Assembly (NCBI GenBank): GCA_947588795.1
Contig: CANPZJ010000024.1
Span: 1 to 11,012 of the forward strand
Direction: 5' to 3'
DNA: 11,012 bases
Source of the DNA: an uncultured Bacilli bacterium
GTDB lineage: Bacteria; Bacillota_I; Bacilli_A; RF39; UBA660
The stretch's first letter is position 1, and every line of letters begins with the position of its first letter. Below are positions 1 to 5,876 of the stretch, in pieces. A model generated the notes under the pieces. That model had not been told where the DNA came from and made no database searches. It saw nothing but the letters and a program-made list of their open reading frames with translations. The position numbers and the translations under genes are program-made.

Positions 1-357
1 ATATATTTTATCTTTATATATTTTTTTTATACAATTTGTTCTATAACTATCTTTTATTCCTTTTTTCTTAAATTTTGGATATCCTCCTTGTTTTTTATAA
101 TATTTATTTAAACCATTTTCTAAATCAAATATTGCACTCCTTAATGAACAATTATCCACTTCTTTTAAGAATGGATATTCATTATATAATTTAGGTATTT
201 CTTTTATCATATCAAAACTAGTAAGTTTAGAATTATCTTTCTTCTTACTTAACATTATATTATAAACAAGTCTTGAACAACCAATAGTTTTATTTATTAA
301 TTCTTGTTGTTTTACACTTGGATACATTCTAAATTTGTATGCACGATTAACTAACAT
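1..357 (-). CDS. tnpB: TnpB RNA-guided nuclease / IS200-IS605 OrfB, N-terminal part (cut by window edge)
   Basis: This is the first 119 codons of a TnpB-type protein; the frame is open to the left edge. TnpB proteins are transposon-borne RuvC nucleases guided by an RNA from the element's end. The N-terminus reads MLVNRAYKFRMYPSVKQQ, followed by an IGCSRLVYN segment and then a GGYPKFKKKG...SYRTN segment. This order is typical of the OrfB helix-turn-helix and early wedge region. The RuvC residues and zinc finger lie off the window, so activity cannot be judged. I chose ATG at 357 because GGAGG (366-370) sits 8 bases upstream. The in-frame ATG at 363 is too close to it. No TnpA transposase is visible next to it. 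The unit is separated from the DUF421 gene behind it by a long hairpin. Confidence 0.88.
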   Translation of the reverse strand, partial: MLVNRAYKFRMYPSVKQQELINKTIGCSRLVYNIMLSKKKDNSKLTSFDMIKEIPKLYNEYPFLKEVDNCSLRSAIFDLENGLNKYYKKQGGYPKFKKKGIKDSYRTNCIKKIYKDKIY

Positions 358-381
358 AACCATAACCTCCTGGACAATATA

Positions 382-411
382 ATTATATCACACAAACAAA
401 TGTATTCACAA
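382..411 (-). promoter_or_regulatory. Promoter of tnpB (extended -10)
   Basis: On the minus strand TATAAT (382-387) is preceded by TGA, giving the extended -10 form TGnTATAAT. A weak -35 TTGTGA (406-411) stands 18 bases upstream. The ribosome site GGAGG (366-370) and ATG at 357 follow at normal distances. This is a sequence match only. Confidence 0.55.
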
Positions 412-440
412 GCGCTTTTGACCAATTTTTGAACTTTTCT

Positions 441-487
441 ATCATAAAAAGAAATGATTTTTATTTCAAATCATTTCTTTTTATGAT
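441..487 (-). terminator. Hairpin terminator of the DUF421 gene, overlapping its 3' end
   Basis: Positions 441-460 and 468-487 form a perfect 20-bp inverted repeat around a 7-base loop. The stem contains A-run/T-run ends (AAAAAG...CTTTTT), so a shorter core hairpin would be followed by a U-run on either strand. The stop codon and last codons of the DUF421 gene lie inside the hairpin. It separates this gene from tnpB. Confidence 0.7.
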
Positions 488-1108
488 ATATAATTTCTTG
501 TTTTTATAGAAGCAATAAAAGATATCTTCTACTCTTAAATTTTGTTTATTTATAGCATATTCTAGCCAAGTTTTAGTTTTATGAATATGTTTTAAGGCTT
601 TTTCTTGCAATGAGCCATCTAATATAAGAGGCATTGGATAAGATGAAGGAATTTTAAACAAATTATATTTAAATATCGATAATTTACCATTTGGCTCTAA
701 AAAAGCATATTCTACATCTTCTATATTTTTAATTTCTTTTTGTCTCAAACTTAAAAGTAAGTTATCCATACTATATCTTTGTTTAACCATTTCATTATAG
801 TTTATCTTACCATTACAAATTATTAGTGATGGTTTACCATCAAAGAATGTTCTAAATTTTCTTGATTTAATAGAGATAAACGCTAGAACTATTTCTAATA
901 CTACTAAAAGGGCAATTGGAGCAATAGTTAAGAATATACTATCTTTTATATTTTCAATTGATATAGCTATTAATTCAGCAATTAAAATAGATACCATTAA
1001 ATCTATTACTCCTAACTGCCCTATTTCTCTTTTACCCATTAAACGGTAACAAAGTATGACATAAAAATAAAAGAAAGCAGTTCTAAATAAGACTTGGAAT
1101 AATTCCAT
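461..1108 (-). CDS. DUF421 / YetF-family membrane protein
   Basis: The protein is an integral membrane protein of the DUF421 (YetF/YrbG/YcaP) family; its biochemical role is not established. Three hydrophobic helices fill the first ~85 residues, with the family signature RLMGKREIGQLGVIDLMVS between the first two. A soluble C-terminal domain follows, with GKPSLIICNGKI, a LRQKEIKNIEDVEYAFLEPNG stretch and GKLSIFK, which is the usual YetF C-terminal pattern. I place the start at the ATG at 1108 (215 residues) because AGGTGATC, complementary to the 16S 3' end, lies just upstream. An ATG at 1141 would add 11 residues but has no ribosome site. The length is normal for the family, so the gene looks intact. 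It diverges from a membrane-protein gene on the plus strand, and its end is buried in a terminator hairpin. Confidence 0.88.
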   Translation of the reverse strand: MELFQVLFRTAFFYFYVILCYRLMGKREIGQLGVIDLMVSILIAELIAISIENIKDSIFLTIAPIALLVVLEIVLAFISIKSRKFRTFFDGKPSLIICNGKINYNEMVKQRYSMDNLLLSLRQKEIKNIEDVEYAFLEPNGKLSIFKYNLFKIPSSYPMPLILDGSLQEKALKHIHKTKTWLEYAINKQNLRVEDIFYCFYKNKKLYIIKRNDLK

Positions 1109-1181
1109 ATGATCACCTACAATTATTATGGTATTATTCATATATTTTTAATCACTTTATTATAATTTAATAGGTGATCTT
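1109..1181. promoter_or_regulatory. Divergent promoter region between the DUF421 gene and the 121-residue membrane protein
   Basis: This 73-base region must hold start signals for both flanking genes. TATAAT occurs on the plus strand (1161-1166) and, overlapping it, on the minus strand (1159-1164). Neither has a good -35, and the plus-strand copy is so near the ATG that its transcript would begin within the ribosome site. The exact promoters are therefore uncertain. Confidence 0.35.
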
Positions 1182-1547
1182 ATGAATAAATTAATAAATT
1201 ATTTAAAATATGTAGGCATATTTTTAATTGTAGAACTTGCTTTAACCTTTATTACAAGTTTATTAAACCTTTTAGGCTTAAATAGTGGCATTACATCAAT
1301 AATCTTATTTGTAAGTAATATTATTCTCTTCTTTGTTTTATCATTCTTTAATGCTTTTAAAAAGCAACGAAAAGGTTTAATTGAAGGACTTATTATAGGA
1401 GCAATATTTATTGTACTTATGTTTTTAATCAAAATTATTTTATTTAATGGAGGACTAGGTATCCCTACCCTAATCTATTATTTAATTTTATTTGTCACTA
1501 GTATACTTGCTGGAATGATTGGCGTAAATAAAAAGGCAAAAAAATAA
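1182..1547 (+). CDS. Small four-helix membrane protein (TIGR04086/YrzE-like)
   Basis: The product is a 121-residue membrane protein with four predicted helices at about 9-31, 36-56, 66-87 and 95-115. A basic loop (KKQRKG) follows helix 2 and a lysine-rich tail ends the protein. The size, the GLIEGLIIGAIF segment in helix 3 and the ILAGMIGVN ending resemble the TIGR04086/YrzE group of Firmicutes membrane proteins, whose function is unknown. I hold that assignment only moderately. The start is supported by AGGTGAT (1172-1178), 3 bases before the ATG. The stop codon lies in the first bases of a terminator hairpin. It converges on the 175-residue gene, with which it shares that terminator. Confidence 0.75.
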   Translation: MNKLINYLKYVGIFLIVELALTFITSLLNLLGLNSGITSIILFVSNIILFFVLSFFNAFKKQRKGLIEGLIIGAIFIVLMFLIKIILFNGGLGIPTLIYYLILFVTSILAGMIGVNKKAKK

Positions 1548-1569
1548 AAGGGAGTGCACACTCTCTTTT
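1546..1569. terminator. Bidirectional terminator between convergent genes
   Basis: AAAAGGGAGT (1546-1555) pairs with ACTCTCTTTT (1560-1569) around the loop GCAC, with one G-T pair. On the plus strand it ends the 121-residue membrane gene, whose stop codon it includes. On the minus strand the hairpin is followed by TTTTATTTTTTT, a stronger U-run, so it can also end the XRE-CYTH operon. Confidence 0.8.
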
Positions 1570-1636
1570 CTATTTAAACATTATATAATGTATTATATAT
1601 TATGGTAATAATTATTCTTTGTATAGTTATTTTTTC

Positions 1637-2164
1637 CTATAATCTTGGATATTTATTTAATATTAATCTCTTTGCTTTTTCTTGGCCATATTTTACAGCA
1701 TTCTCCCAAAAATCTTTTTTTACTTCAAAATAGCCATTTAAATTTTCAGGTGTATTATAAGGATTTAATGTAATATGTTCTTTTTCAAAATCTGGAATAT
1801 AATATCTATCACCTTTCCATCTTAATGCTTCATCTTTATCCATTGTTCCTACAATAAATTTATTATCCTCAACATCACAATAAAACCTTCCATCTACTTC
1901 TTTAAAATCAATAGCAGTTTGAACACTATAAGTTTCAGAATCTAAAAGGCCTATCCATTGACTAAAATAATAAGCATCTGTACAAACATAAATTCCGTTT
2001 GTTTCTGAAAGTTTAAAATTATTTAATATTCGTAATAGCAAATTATAATCACTTTGATTAGATTGTTGAAGTTCTTCTTCTGAATTAAAATTTGTTGATT
2101 TATCTCTTTCCTTCTTTAATTCTTGTAATCTTTTTTTTATATATAATAATTCTTCTCTTTTCAT
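1637..2164 (-). CDS. Hypothetical protein, partner of the XRE-CYTH gene
   Basis: I do not recognise this 175-residue protein. Residues 1-35 are charged and helical (KKRLQELKKERDK), compatible with a short coiled coil. The centre, about 55-125, looks beta-rich, with alternating aromatic and charged residues, and there are three Trp residues (70, 116, 153). There is no signal peptide or membrane segment, so it is probably cytoplasmic. Its ATG shares one base with the stop of the upstream XRE-CYTH gene (TAATG), and GGAG (2170-2173) precedes it by 5 bases, so the two are translationally coupled. The coupling suggests it works with or is controlled by the XRE-CYTH protein; that is inference. It ends with TAG, and the bidirectional terminator at 1546-1569 closes the transcript. 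Confidence 0.72.
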   Translation of the reverse strand: MKREELLYIKKRLQELKKERDKSTNFNSEEELQQSNQSDYNLLLRILNNFKLSETNGIYVCTDAYYFSQWIGLLDSETYSVQTAIDFKEVDGRFYCDVEDNKFIVGTMDKDEALRWKGDRYYIPDFEKEHITLNPYNTPENLNGYFEVKKDFWENAVKYGQEKAKRLILNKYPRL

Positions 2165-2892
2165 TAATTCTCCAAATACTCATTATATTTTTTATCAGTA
2201 ATTAAATTTATATCAATTTTAAATTCATTTATAATATCCATTAACTTATTAATTTCTTCTATATGACTATGCTCAATATTTTTTACTTCAATTTCAATAA
2301 ATTTACCGATATCTTTTACTTCATCAAATGCAAATTCATATTTATTTTTATATAATATTTTAGTTCTCTTTTTCTCTATAATTCCTTTCCTTTCTAATCC
2401 TAAATTTAAAAGTATATTTTCTAAATTATCATAATTATCAATAATAGTTTCAAATTCATCTCGTGTTTTATCACTATTTTCTTTTTTATAAGTTAAAATA
2501 TATAAATCATTTTCTTTTCTAATTCTTAATGTTTCTTTATATTCTTTTTTAATTGGTATTTTAAAATAAATATCTTTTTCCATGACATCTTTTATATTAT
2601 TACTTTTATCTTTTAATAGATTCAATAATCTTTTATATTCATTATCATCAACCTTTAATTTAATCTCTATTTCTAAAGGTACATTATTATAATAATTTTG
2701 ATCTAATAAAGAATATAAATTACAATGAAAAATACTAGATAATTTAAATAACATATTAATATCCGGAATAGTTCTATCACATTCCCAACTTGAAATAGTT
2801 TTATTAGATACATATAATTTATCAGCAAGTTCTTCTTGCGTTAAATTGTTTTCTATTCTTAACTTTTTGATTTTTTCACCCAAACTATTCAT
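2164..2892 (-). CDS. XRE-family HTH regulator fused to a CYTH (CyaB-like triphosphate tunnel) domain
   Basis: The 242-residue protein has two parts. Residues 6-63 are an XRE/Cro helix-turn-helix: KIKKLRIENNLTQEELADKL, then VSNKTISSWECDRTIPD. Residues 73-240 are a CYTH domain of the class IV adenylate cyclase/CyaB type. They show the ExExK signature (E74, E76, K78), DIYF (107-110), LRIRKE (122-127), YILTYK (131-136), RDEFE (144-148), EKKR (173-176) and DIGKFIEIEV (194-203) with E200 and E202. CYTH enzymes bind a triphosphate with metal in a beta-barrel tunnel and act as adenylate cyclases, thiamine triphosphatases or polyphosphatases. The key charged residues are present, so the domain could be catalytic or serve as a ligand sensor. 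The start has AGGAGG 7 bases upstream. It is the first gene of a two-gene operon. Confidence 0.87.
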   Translation of the reverse strand: MNSLGEKIKKLRIENNLTQEELADKLYVSNKTISSWECDRTIPDINMLFKLSSIFHCNLYSLLDQNYYNNVPLEIEIKLKVDDNEYKRLLNLLKDKSNNIKDVMEKDIYFKIPIKKEYKETLRIRKENDLYILTYKKENSDKTRDEFETIIDNYDNLENILLNLGLERKGIIEKKRTKILYKNKYEFAFDEVKDIGKFIEIEVKNIEHSHIEEINKLMDIINEFKIDINLITDKKYNEYLEN

Positions 2893-2913
2893 TACTCTTC
2901 CTCCTACAACTAT

Positions 2914-2919
2914 ATTTTA
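2914..2919 (-). promoter_or_regulatory. -10 element of the XRE-CYTH promoter
   Basis: On the minus strand TAAAAT is preceded by TGA (2920-2922), an extended -10. It lies about 20 bases before the ATG at 2892 with AGGAGG between. I see no good -35, which an extended -10 can tolerate. This is a sequence match only. Confidence 0.45.
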
Positions 2920-2924
2920 TCATA

Positions 2925-2944
2925 AGATAATTTAGTTTTTATCT
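2925..2944. promoter_or_regulatory. Candidate operator: AGATAA-N8-TTATCT inverted repeat
   Basis: A perfect 6-bp inverted repeat with an 8-base spacer lies directly upstream of the -10 of the XRE-CYTH gene, over the expected -35 region. XRE repressors commonly bind such sites to control their own gene. The base composition makes chance AT-rich symmetry possible, so this is an inference from position. Confidence 0.4.
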
Positions 2945-2971
2945 ATTATATGTAGAATTATTTAAATATAA

Positions 2972-2999
2972 AATAGTGCTACTTAAAAGTAACACTATT
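2972..2999 (-). terminator. Terminator of comEA-comEC
   Basis: AATAGTG (2972-2978) pairs with CACTATT (2993-2999), and TACT/AGTA extends the stem inside after one mismatch, leaving a small AT loop. It lies 5 bases beyond the comEC stop. On the minus strand it is followed by TTTATATTT, a usable U-rich tract. Confidence 0.72.
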
Positions 3000-3003
3000 A
3001 AAT

Positions 3004-5022
3004 TTAAGGTATATATGTTTTAATAGTATACCTATTTTGTTTTATTTTTACTTCAATTGTTCCACTTTCATCTGTTCTATATACTTGGTAACCTGCTAAA
3101 GTTTCTAATACACTTTCTTTCGGATGACCATAACGATTATTTTTACCAACAGAAATTATTGATATATCAGGACTCACTGCTTTAATAAAATTAAGACTAG
3201 TTGATGTATCACTACCATGATGGCCAATTTTTAAAAAGTTAGCCTTAATATTATAATCATCAATTAATTTTTCTTCTATTTCTTTCGGTGCATCACCCAT
3301 AAATAGAAATTTATAATTAAAAATACTTAAATAAGTAATTATACTACTATAATTTTCATCATCACTTAAATAATCATTAATATTTTGTAGTTTAAAATAC
3401 TTACTTTGATAATTACTTACAATATGTCCTTTTTTAAATATTTCTTTTTCTAAATTATTATAGCTATTTTTATTTAAAATAATATTATCAATGTGATAGT
3501 TTTCTAAGTAATTTAATGCTTCTTTCGCATGATCTGCATCGCCATGACTTACAATAAGTAAATTTATTTTAGAAATACCTAAACTTTTTAAAAAAGTTAT
3601 AATATTATTTGAGACATGATAATCACTATTAGCTACACCTCCCGTATCAATCATTATTACTTCCGTTTTATGAGGACTTATTAAAAGTGCTGAATCTCCC
3701 TGTCCCACATCTAAATAATAGGCATAATAATTACTATCTAACTCAGGATAAATATAATTTAAACTAAATACTATAAGTACTAAATAAAATAATTTAGTAT
3801 TTTTATACTTATAATATAAATATAAAAATAAATAATATAATATTATCAAGATAATAGACATTTTAGGTATAATTAGACTTAATTTTAAATTATAAAATAT
3901 ATTAGTAGATATCTCTAATAAACTAATAAAAATATTTAAGAGAAAACTTAAGAAAGGTATGATAAACACTAGTATACTTAAAGGAAATATTACTACAGAA
4001 ATAAGAGGTACATAAAAGATATTTAAGAATATACTAAGTATATTTATTTCATAATTCATATTAATGGTAATTGGCATACTTACAATAAAGGAAATTAAAC
4101 TAATTTTAAATATTTGTTTTAAGTAACTACCAGTAATTTTATTACTCATAAGCATAATTGATAAGGTAATTATAAATGAATATTGAAAACCAGTATTATA
4201 AAGCATAAAAGGATTAATTAGAAGAATAATAAAAGCAGTAAGAAAAAGCACTCTTTTATTATCTAGAGGAATATCCCAATAATTTAAGATATTTTTTAAG
4301 AAATAAAAGATAACTGAACGCATAACTGAGGCAGCAAAACTAGTAATAAACATAAAATAAAATAGAATACTAGATATAATAGTTTTTTTAAATCTAACAT
4401 TTTTAAGTATTTTATCAAGAACTAGAATAATAAAACTAATATGCATCCCTGAAATAGCAAATAAATGCCATATACCATTAGTTTTATAAGCATTTGATGT
4501 ATTACTATCTAAGTATGATTTATCTCCTAAAATAAATAAATTAAGATATGTTTTAATACTTTTATCATAACTATCAATATGCTTAATTATTTTATTCTTA
4601 ATTTTATAAAATATATTTTCATCTTTTATTACTTTTATATCACTTACAGTAAAAGATAAATATATTTTATTTTGATAGAGATAATCTTTGTAATCAAATG
4701 TATTGGGTATGGTATTATGACTTAATTCTTTTACTTTACCAGTTAATTTAACATACTTTCCTAAAATATTGGTATCAATATTATTATCATTTAAATAATA
4801 TATACATTGTACTTTTTCTTCTCCTTTTAAGTTAAAACTAATATATTCATCTTTTTTAGTTAAATCTATTACATAACCCTCTATTTCAGTTGGATTATCT
4901 AATTTGGTTTCATATTTAATAATTATGGTAGTAAATAAAACATAAATAATAAGTAGAACAAAGAGAAAAATATAAAACGTTTTAGACTGTAATATAGTCT
5001 TTAATTTTGGCAACAATTGCAT
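3004..5022 (-). CDS. comEC: ComEC/Rec2 competence DNA-uptake channel
   Basis: ComEC forms the membrane channel that takes single-stranded DNA into the cell during transformation. From the ATG at 5022 it has 672 residues; an in-frame ATG at 5040 would add six but has no ribosome site, whereas AAAGG precedes 5022. A membrane anchor (about 15-36) leads to an extracytoplasmic OB-like domain (DUF4131 type, about 45-130). The multi-helix competence domain follows, with IWHLFAISGMHISFI near 185. The last ~235 residues are a metallo-beta-lactamase domain, with YLDVGQGDSALL, IDTGG, the metal motif SHGDADH near 492-498, MGDAP and IGHHGSD. All these motifs are intact, so the gene looks functional, though somewhat shorter than the roughly 770-residue Bacillus protein. 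It overlaps the end of comEA by 41 bases, so translation is probably coupled. No comEB lies between them. Confidence 0.95.
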   Translation of the reverse strand: MQLLPKLKTILQSKTFYIFLFVLLIIYVLFTTIIIKYETKLDNPTEIEGYVIDLTKKDEYISFNLKGEEKVQCIYYLNDNNIDTNILGKYVKLTGKVKELSHNTIPNTFDYKDYLYQNKIYLSFTVSDIKVIKDENIFYKIKNKIIKHIDSYDKSIKTYLNLFILGDKSYLDSNTSNAYKTNGIWHLFAISGMHISFIILVLDKILKNVRFKKTIISSILFYFMFITSFAASVMRSVIFYFLKNILNYWDIPLDNKRVLFLTAFIILLINPFMLYNTGFQYSFIITLSIMLMSNKITGSYLKQIFKISLISFIVSMPITINMNYEINILSIFLNIFYVPLISVVIFPLSILVFIIPFLSFLLNIFISLLEISTNIFYNLKLSLIIPKMSIILIILYYLFLYLYYKYKNTKLFYLVLIVFSLNYIYPELDSNYYAYYLDVGQGDSALLISPHKTEVIMIDTGGVANSDYHVSNNIITFLKSLGISKINLLIVSHGDADHAKEALNYLENYHIDNIILNKNSYNNLEKEIFKKGHIVSNYQSKYFKLQNINDYLSDDENYSSIITYLSIFNYKFLFMGDAPKEIEEKLIDDYNIKANFLKIGHHGSDTSTSLNFIKAVSPDISIISVGKNNRYGHPKESVLETLAGYQVYRTDESGTIEVKIKQNRYTIKTYIP

Positions 5023-5767
5023 CACCGATACCTTTGACATTTTTTATATCGTCAATACTTTTAAAATTACCATTTTGCGTACGATAATTAATAATATCTT
5101 CGGCTTTAGCATCACCAATACCACTAAGAGAAGTTAATTCTGCCTTAGTTGCCGTATTAATATTAATTATCTTTTTTTGATTATTAGTTGTACTATTTTT
5201 ATTAGTATTATTATTTGAACTTGAAGTACTAGTAGAATTAGAAGAACTTGATGAACTTGAAGAATTACTACTAGAACTTATTGAAACACTACTATCAGTT
5301 GTTGTAGATACTATTTCACTTTGTTTGTTTTCGGTACAATTACTGATATCATAACTACTACAATTACAAACGGTTTCACTTACTTGATTTTTCTTTTTCA
5401 TATCAGCATTGGTATAAACATAGACAACTAGTTCATCAGATACTTTACGGCTTAAATTAATATTATTGGTATAAGCATCTTTGGTAAATCCACCAGCAAG
5501 TTTAATGACATCATTAATGATATTATCATTTTTAACTGCAAAGACACCAGGTTTTTGAACAGCGCCTTTTACTTCAACAAACATATTTGTCTTTGGCTCA
5601 TCTTTTTCTTCTACTTTGCTGATCTCATTATTTATAGAACAATCACAAGTATAATTTAGATTTTCATATAGTAAATATCCTGATGTACCAAGCAAAATAA
5701 TGTTGGCAATAATACTAATAAATAGAATGATAAATTTATTAGTTTTGACAAAATCAAAAAAATCCAT
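4982..5767 (-). CDS. comEA: ComEA competence DNA receptor
   Basis: ComEA is the membrane-anchored receptor that binds double-stranded DNA outside the cell and passes it to ComEC. The 261 residues comprise a short cytoplasmic start, one membrane helix (about 11-34) and an SLBB-type domain (about 62-118, VEVKGAVQKPGVF...AGGFT). A low-complexity Ser/Asn/Thr linker (about 154-198) follows, then two helix-hairpin-helix DNA-binding motifs (201-261, ININTATKAEL, LSGIGDAKA, VKGIGDAIV). Cysteines occur as C41/C43 just after the membrane and C134/C136/C144 before the linker, all outside the cell and possibly disulfide-forming. The start has an excellent AAAGGAGG 5 bases upstream. The protein is longer than the roughly 205-residue B. 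subtilis ComEA, mainly through the linker. Confidence 0.95.
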   Translation of the reverse strand: MDFFDFVKTNKFIILFISIIANIILLGTSGYLLYENLNYTCDCSINNEISKVEEKDEPKTNMFVEVKGAVQKPGVFAVKNDNIINDVIKLAGGFTKDAYTNNINLSRKVSDELVVYVYTNADMKKKNQVSETVCNCSSYDISNCTENKQSEIVSTTTDSSVSISSSSNSSSSSSSSNSTSTSSSNNNTNKNSTTNNQKKIININTATKAELTSLSGIGDAKAEDIINYRTQNGNFKSIDDIKNVKGIGDAIVAKIKDYITV

Positions 5768-5847
5768 AAAAACCTCCTTTCACTTATATATATAGTAACT
5801 TTTTTGCTGATTTCCTTTTTTTTCGCGAAAATTTCTTTAAAAAATTA
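5768..5847 (-). promoter_or_regulatory. comEA upstream control region with a TTTTCGCGAAAA palindrome
   Basis: A perfect 12-bp palindrome, TTTTCGCGAAAA, stands at 5820-5831. Just downstream on the minus strand lies AGGAAAT (5810-5816), which resembles the -35 of SigH-type promoters. An AT run (TACTATATATATA) 12-14 bases further could hold the -10. No housekeeping TTGACA is visible. The palindrome may be an operator; both readings are inference. Confidence 0.4.
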
Positions 5848-5876
5848 AAAAAACTAGCTTATTTTGCTAATTTTTT
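5848..5876 (-). terminator. Terminator of ftsW, overlapping its last codons
   Basis: AAAAAACTAGC (5848-5858) pairs with GCTAATTTTTT (5866-5876) over 11 bp, including one G-T pair, with a 7-base loop. On the minus strand the stem's 3' arm runs into TTTTTTTAATTTTTT. The ftsW stop codon falls in the loop, so the gene's final codons are the 5' arm. Confidence 0.78.

Noticed and set aside
406..420. AAGCGCTT as a possible catabolite (cre) site
   Set aside because: Aligned with the cre consensus on either strand it misses several fixed positions.
372..460. Search for the transposon end next to tnpB
   Set aside because: I could not find a convincing subterminal hairpin or target motif here; the boundary needs comparison with an empty site.
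1199..1432. Open frame of 77 codons on the minus strand
   Set aside because: It is antisense to the well-formed plus-strand membrane gene, has no ribosome site and has an unlikely composition.
1578..1591. ACATTATATAATGT palindrome as a terminator for the 175-residue gene
   Set aside because: It is all A/T-type pairing with almost no loop; the nearby hairpin at 1546-1569 is far stronger and serves that strand as well.
5817..5834. TTTTCGCGAAAA as a CodY box
   Set aside because: The CodY consensus has a single central base between TTTTC and GAAAA; here there are two, so the arms are out of register.
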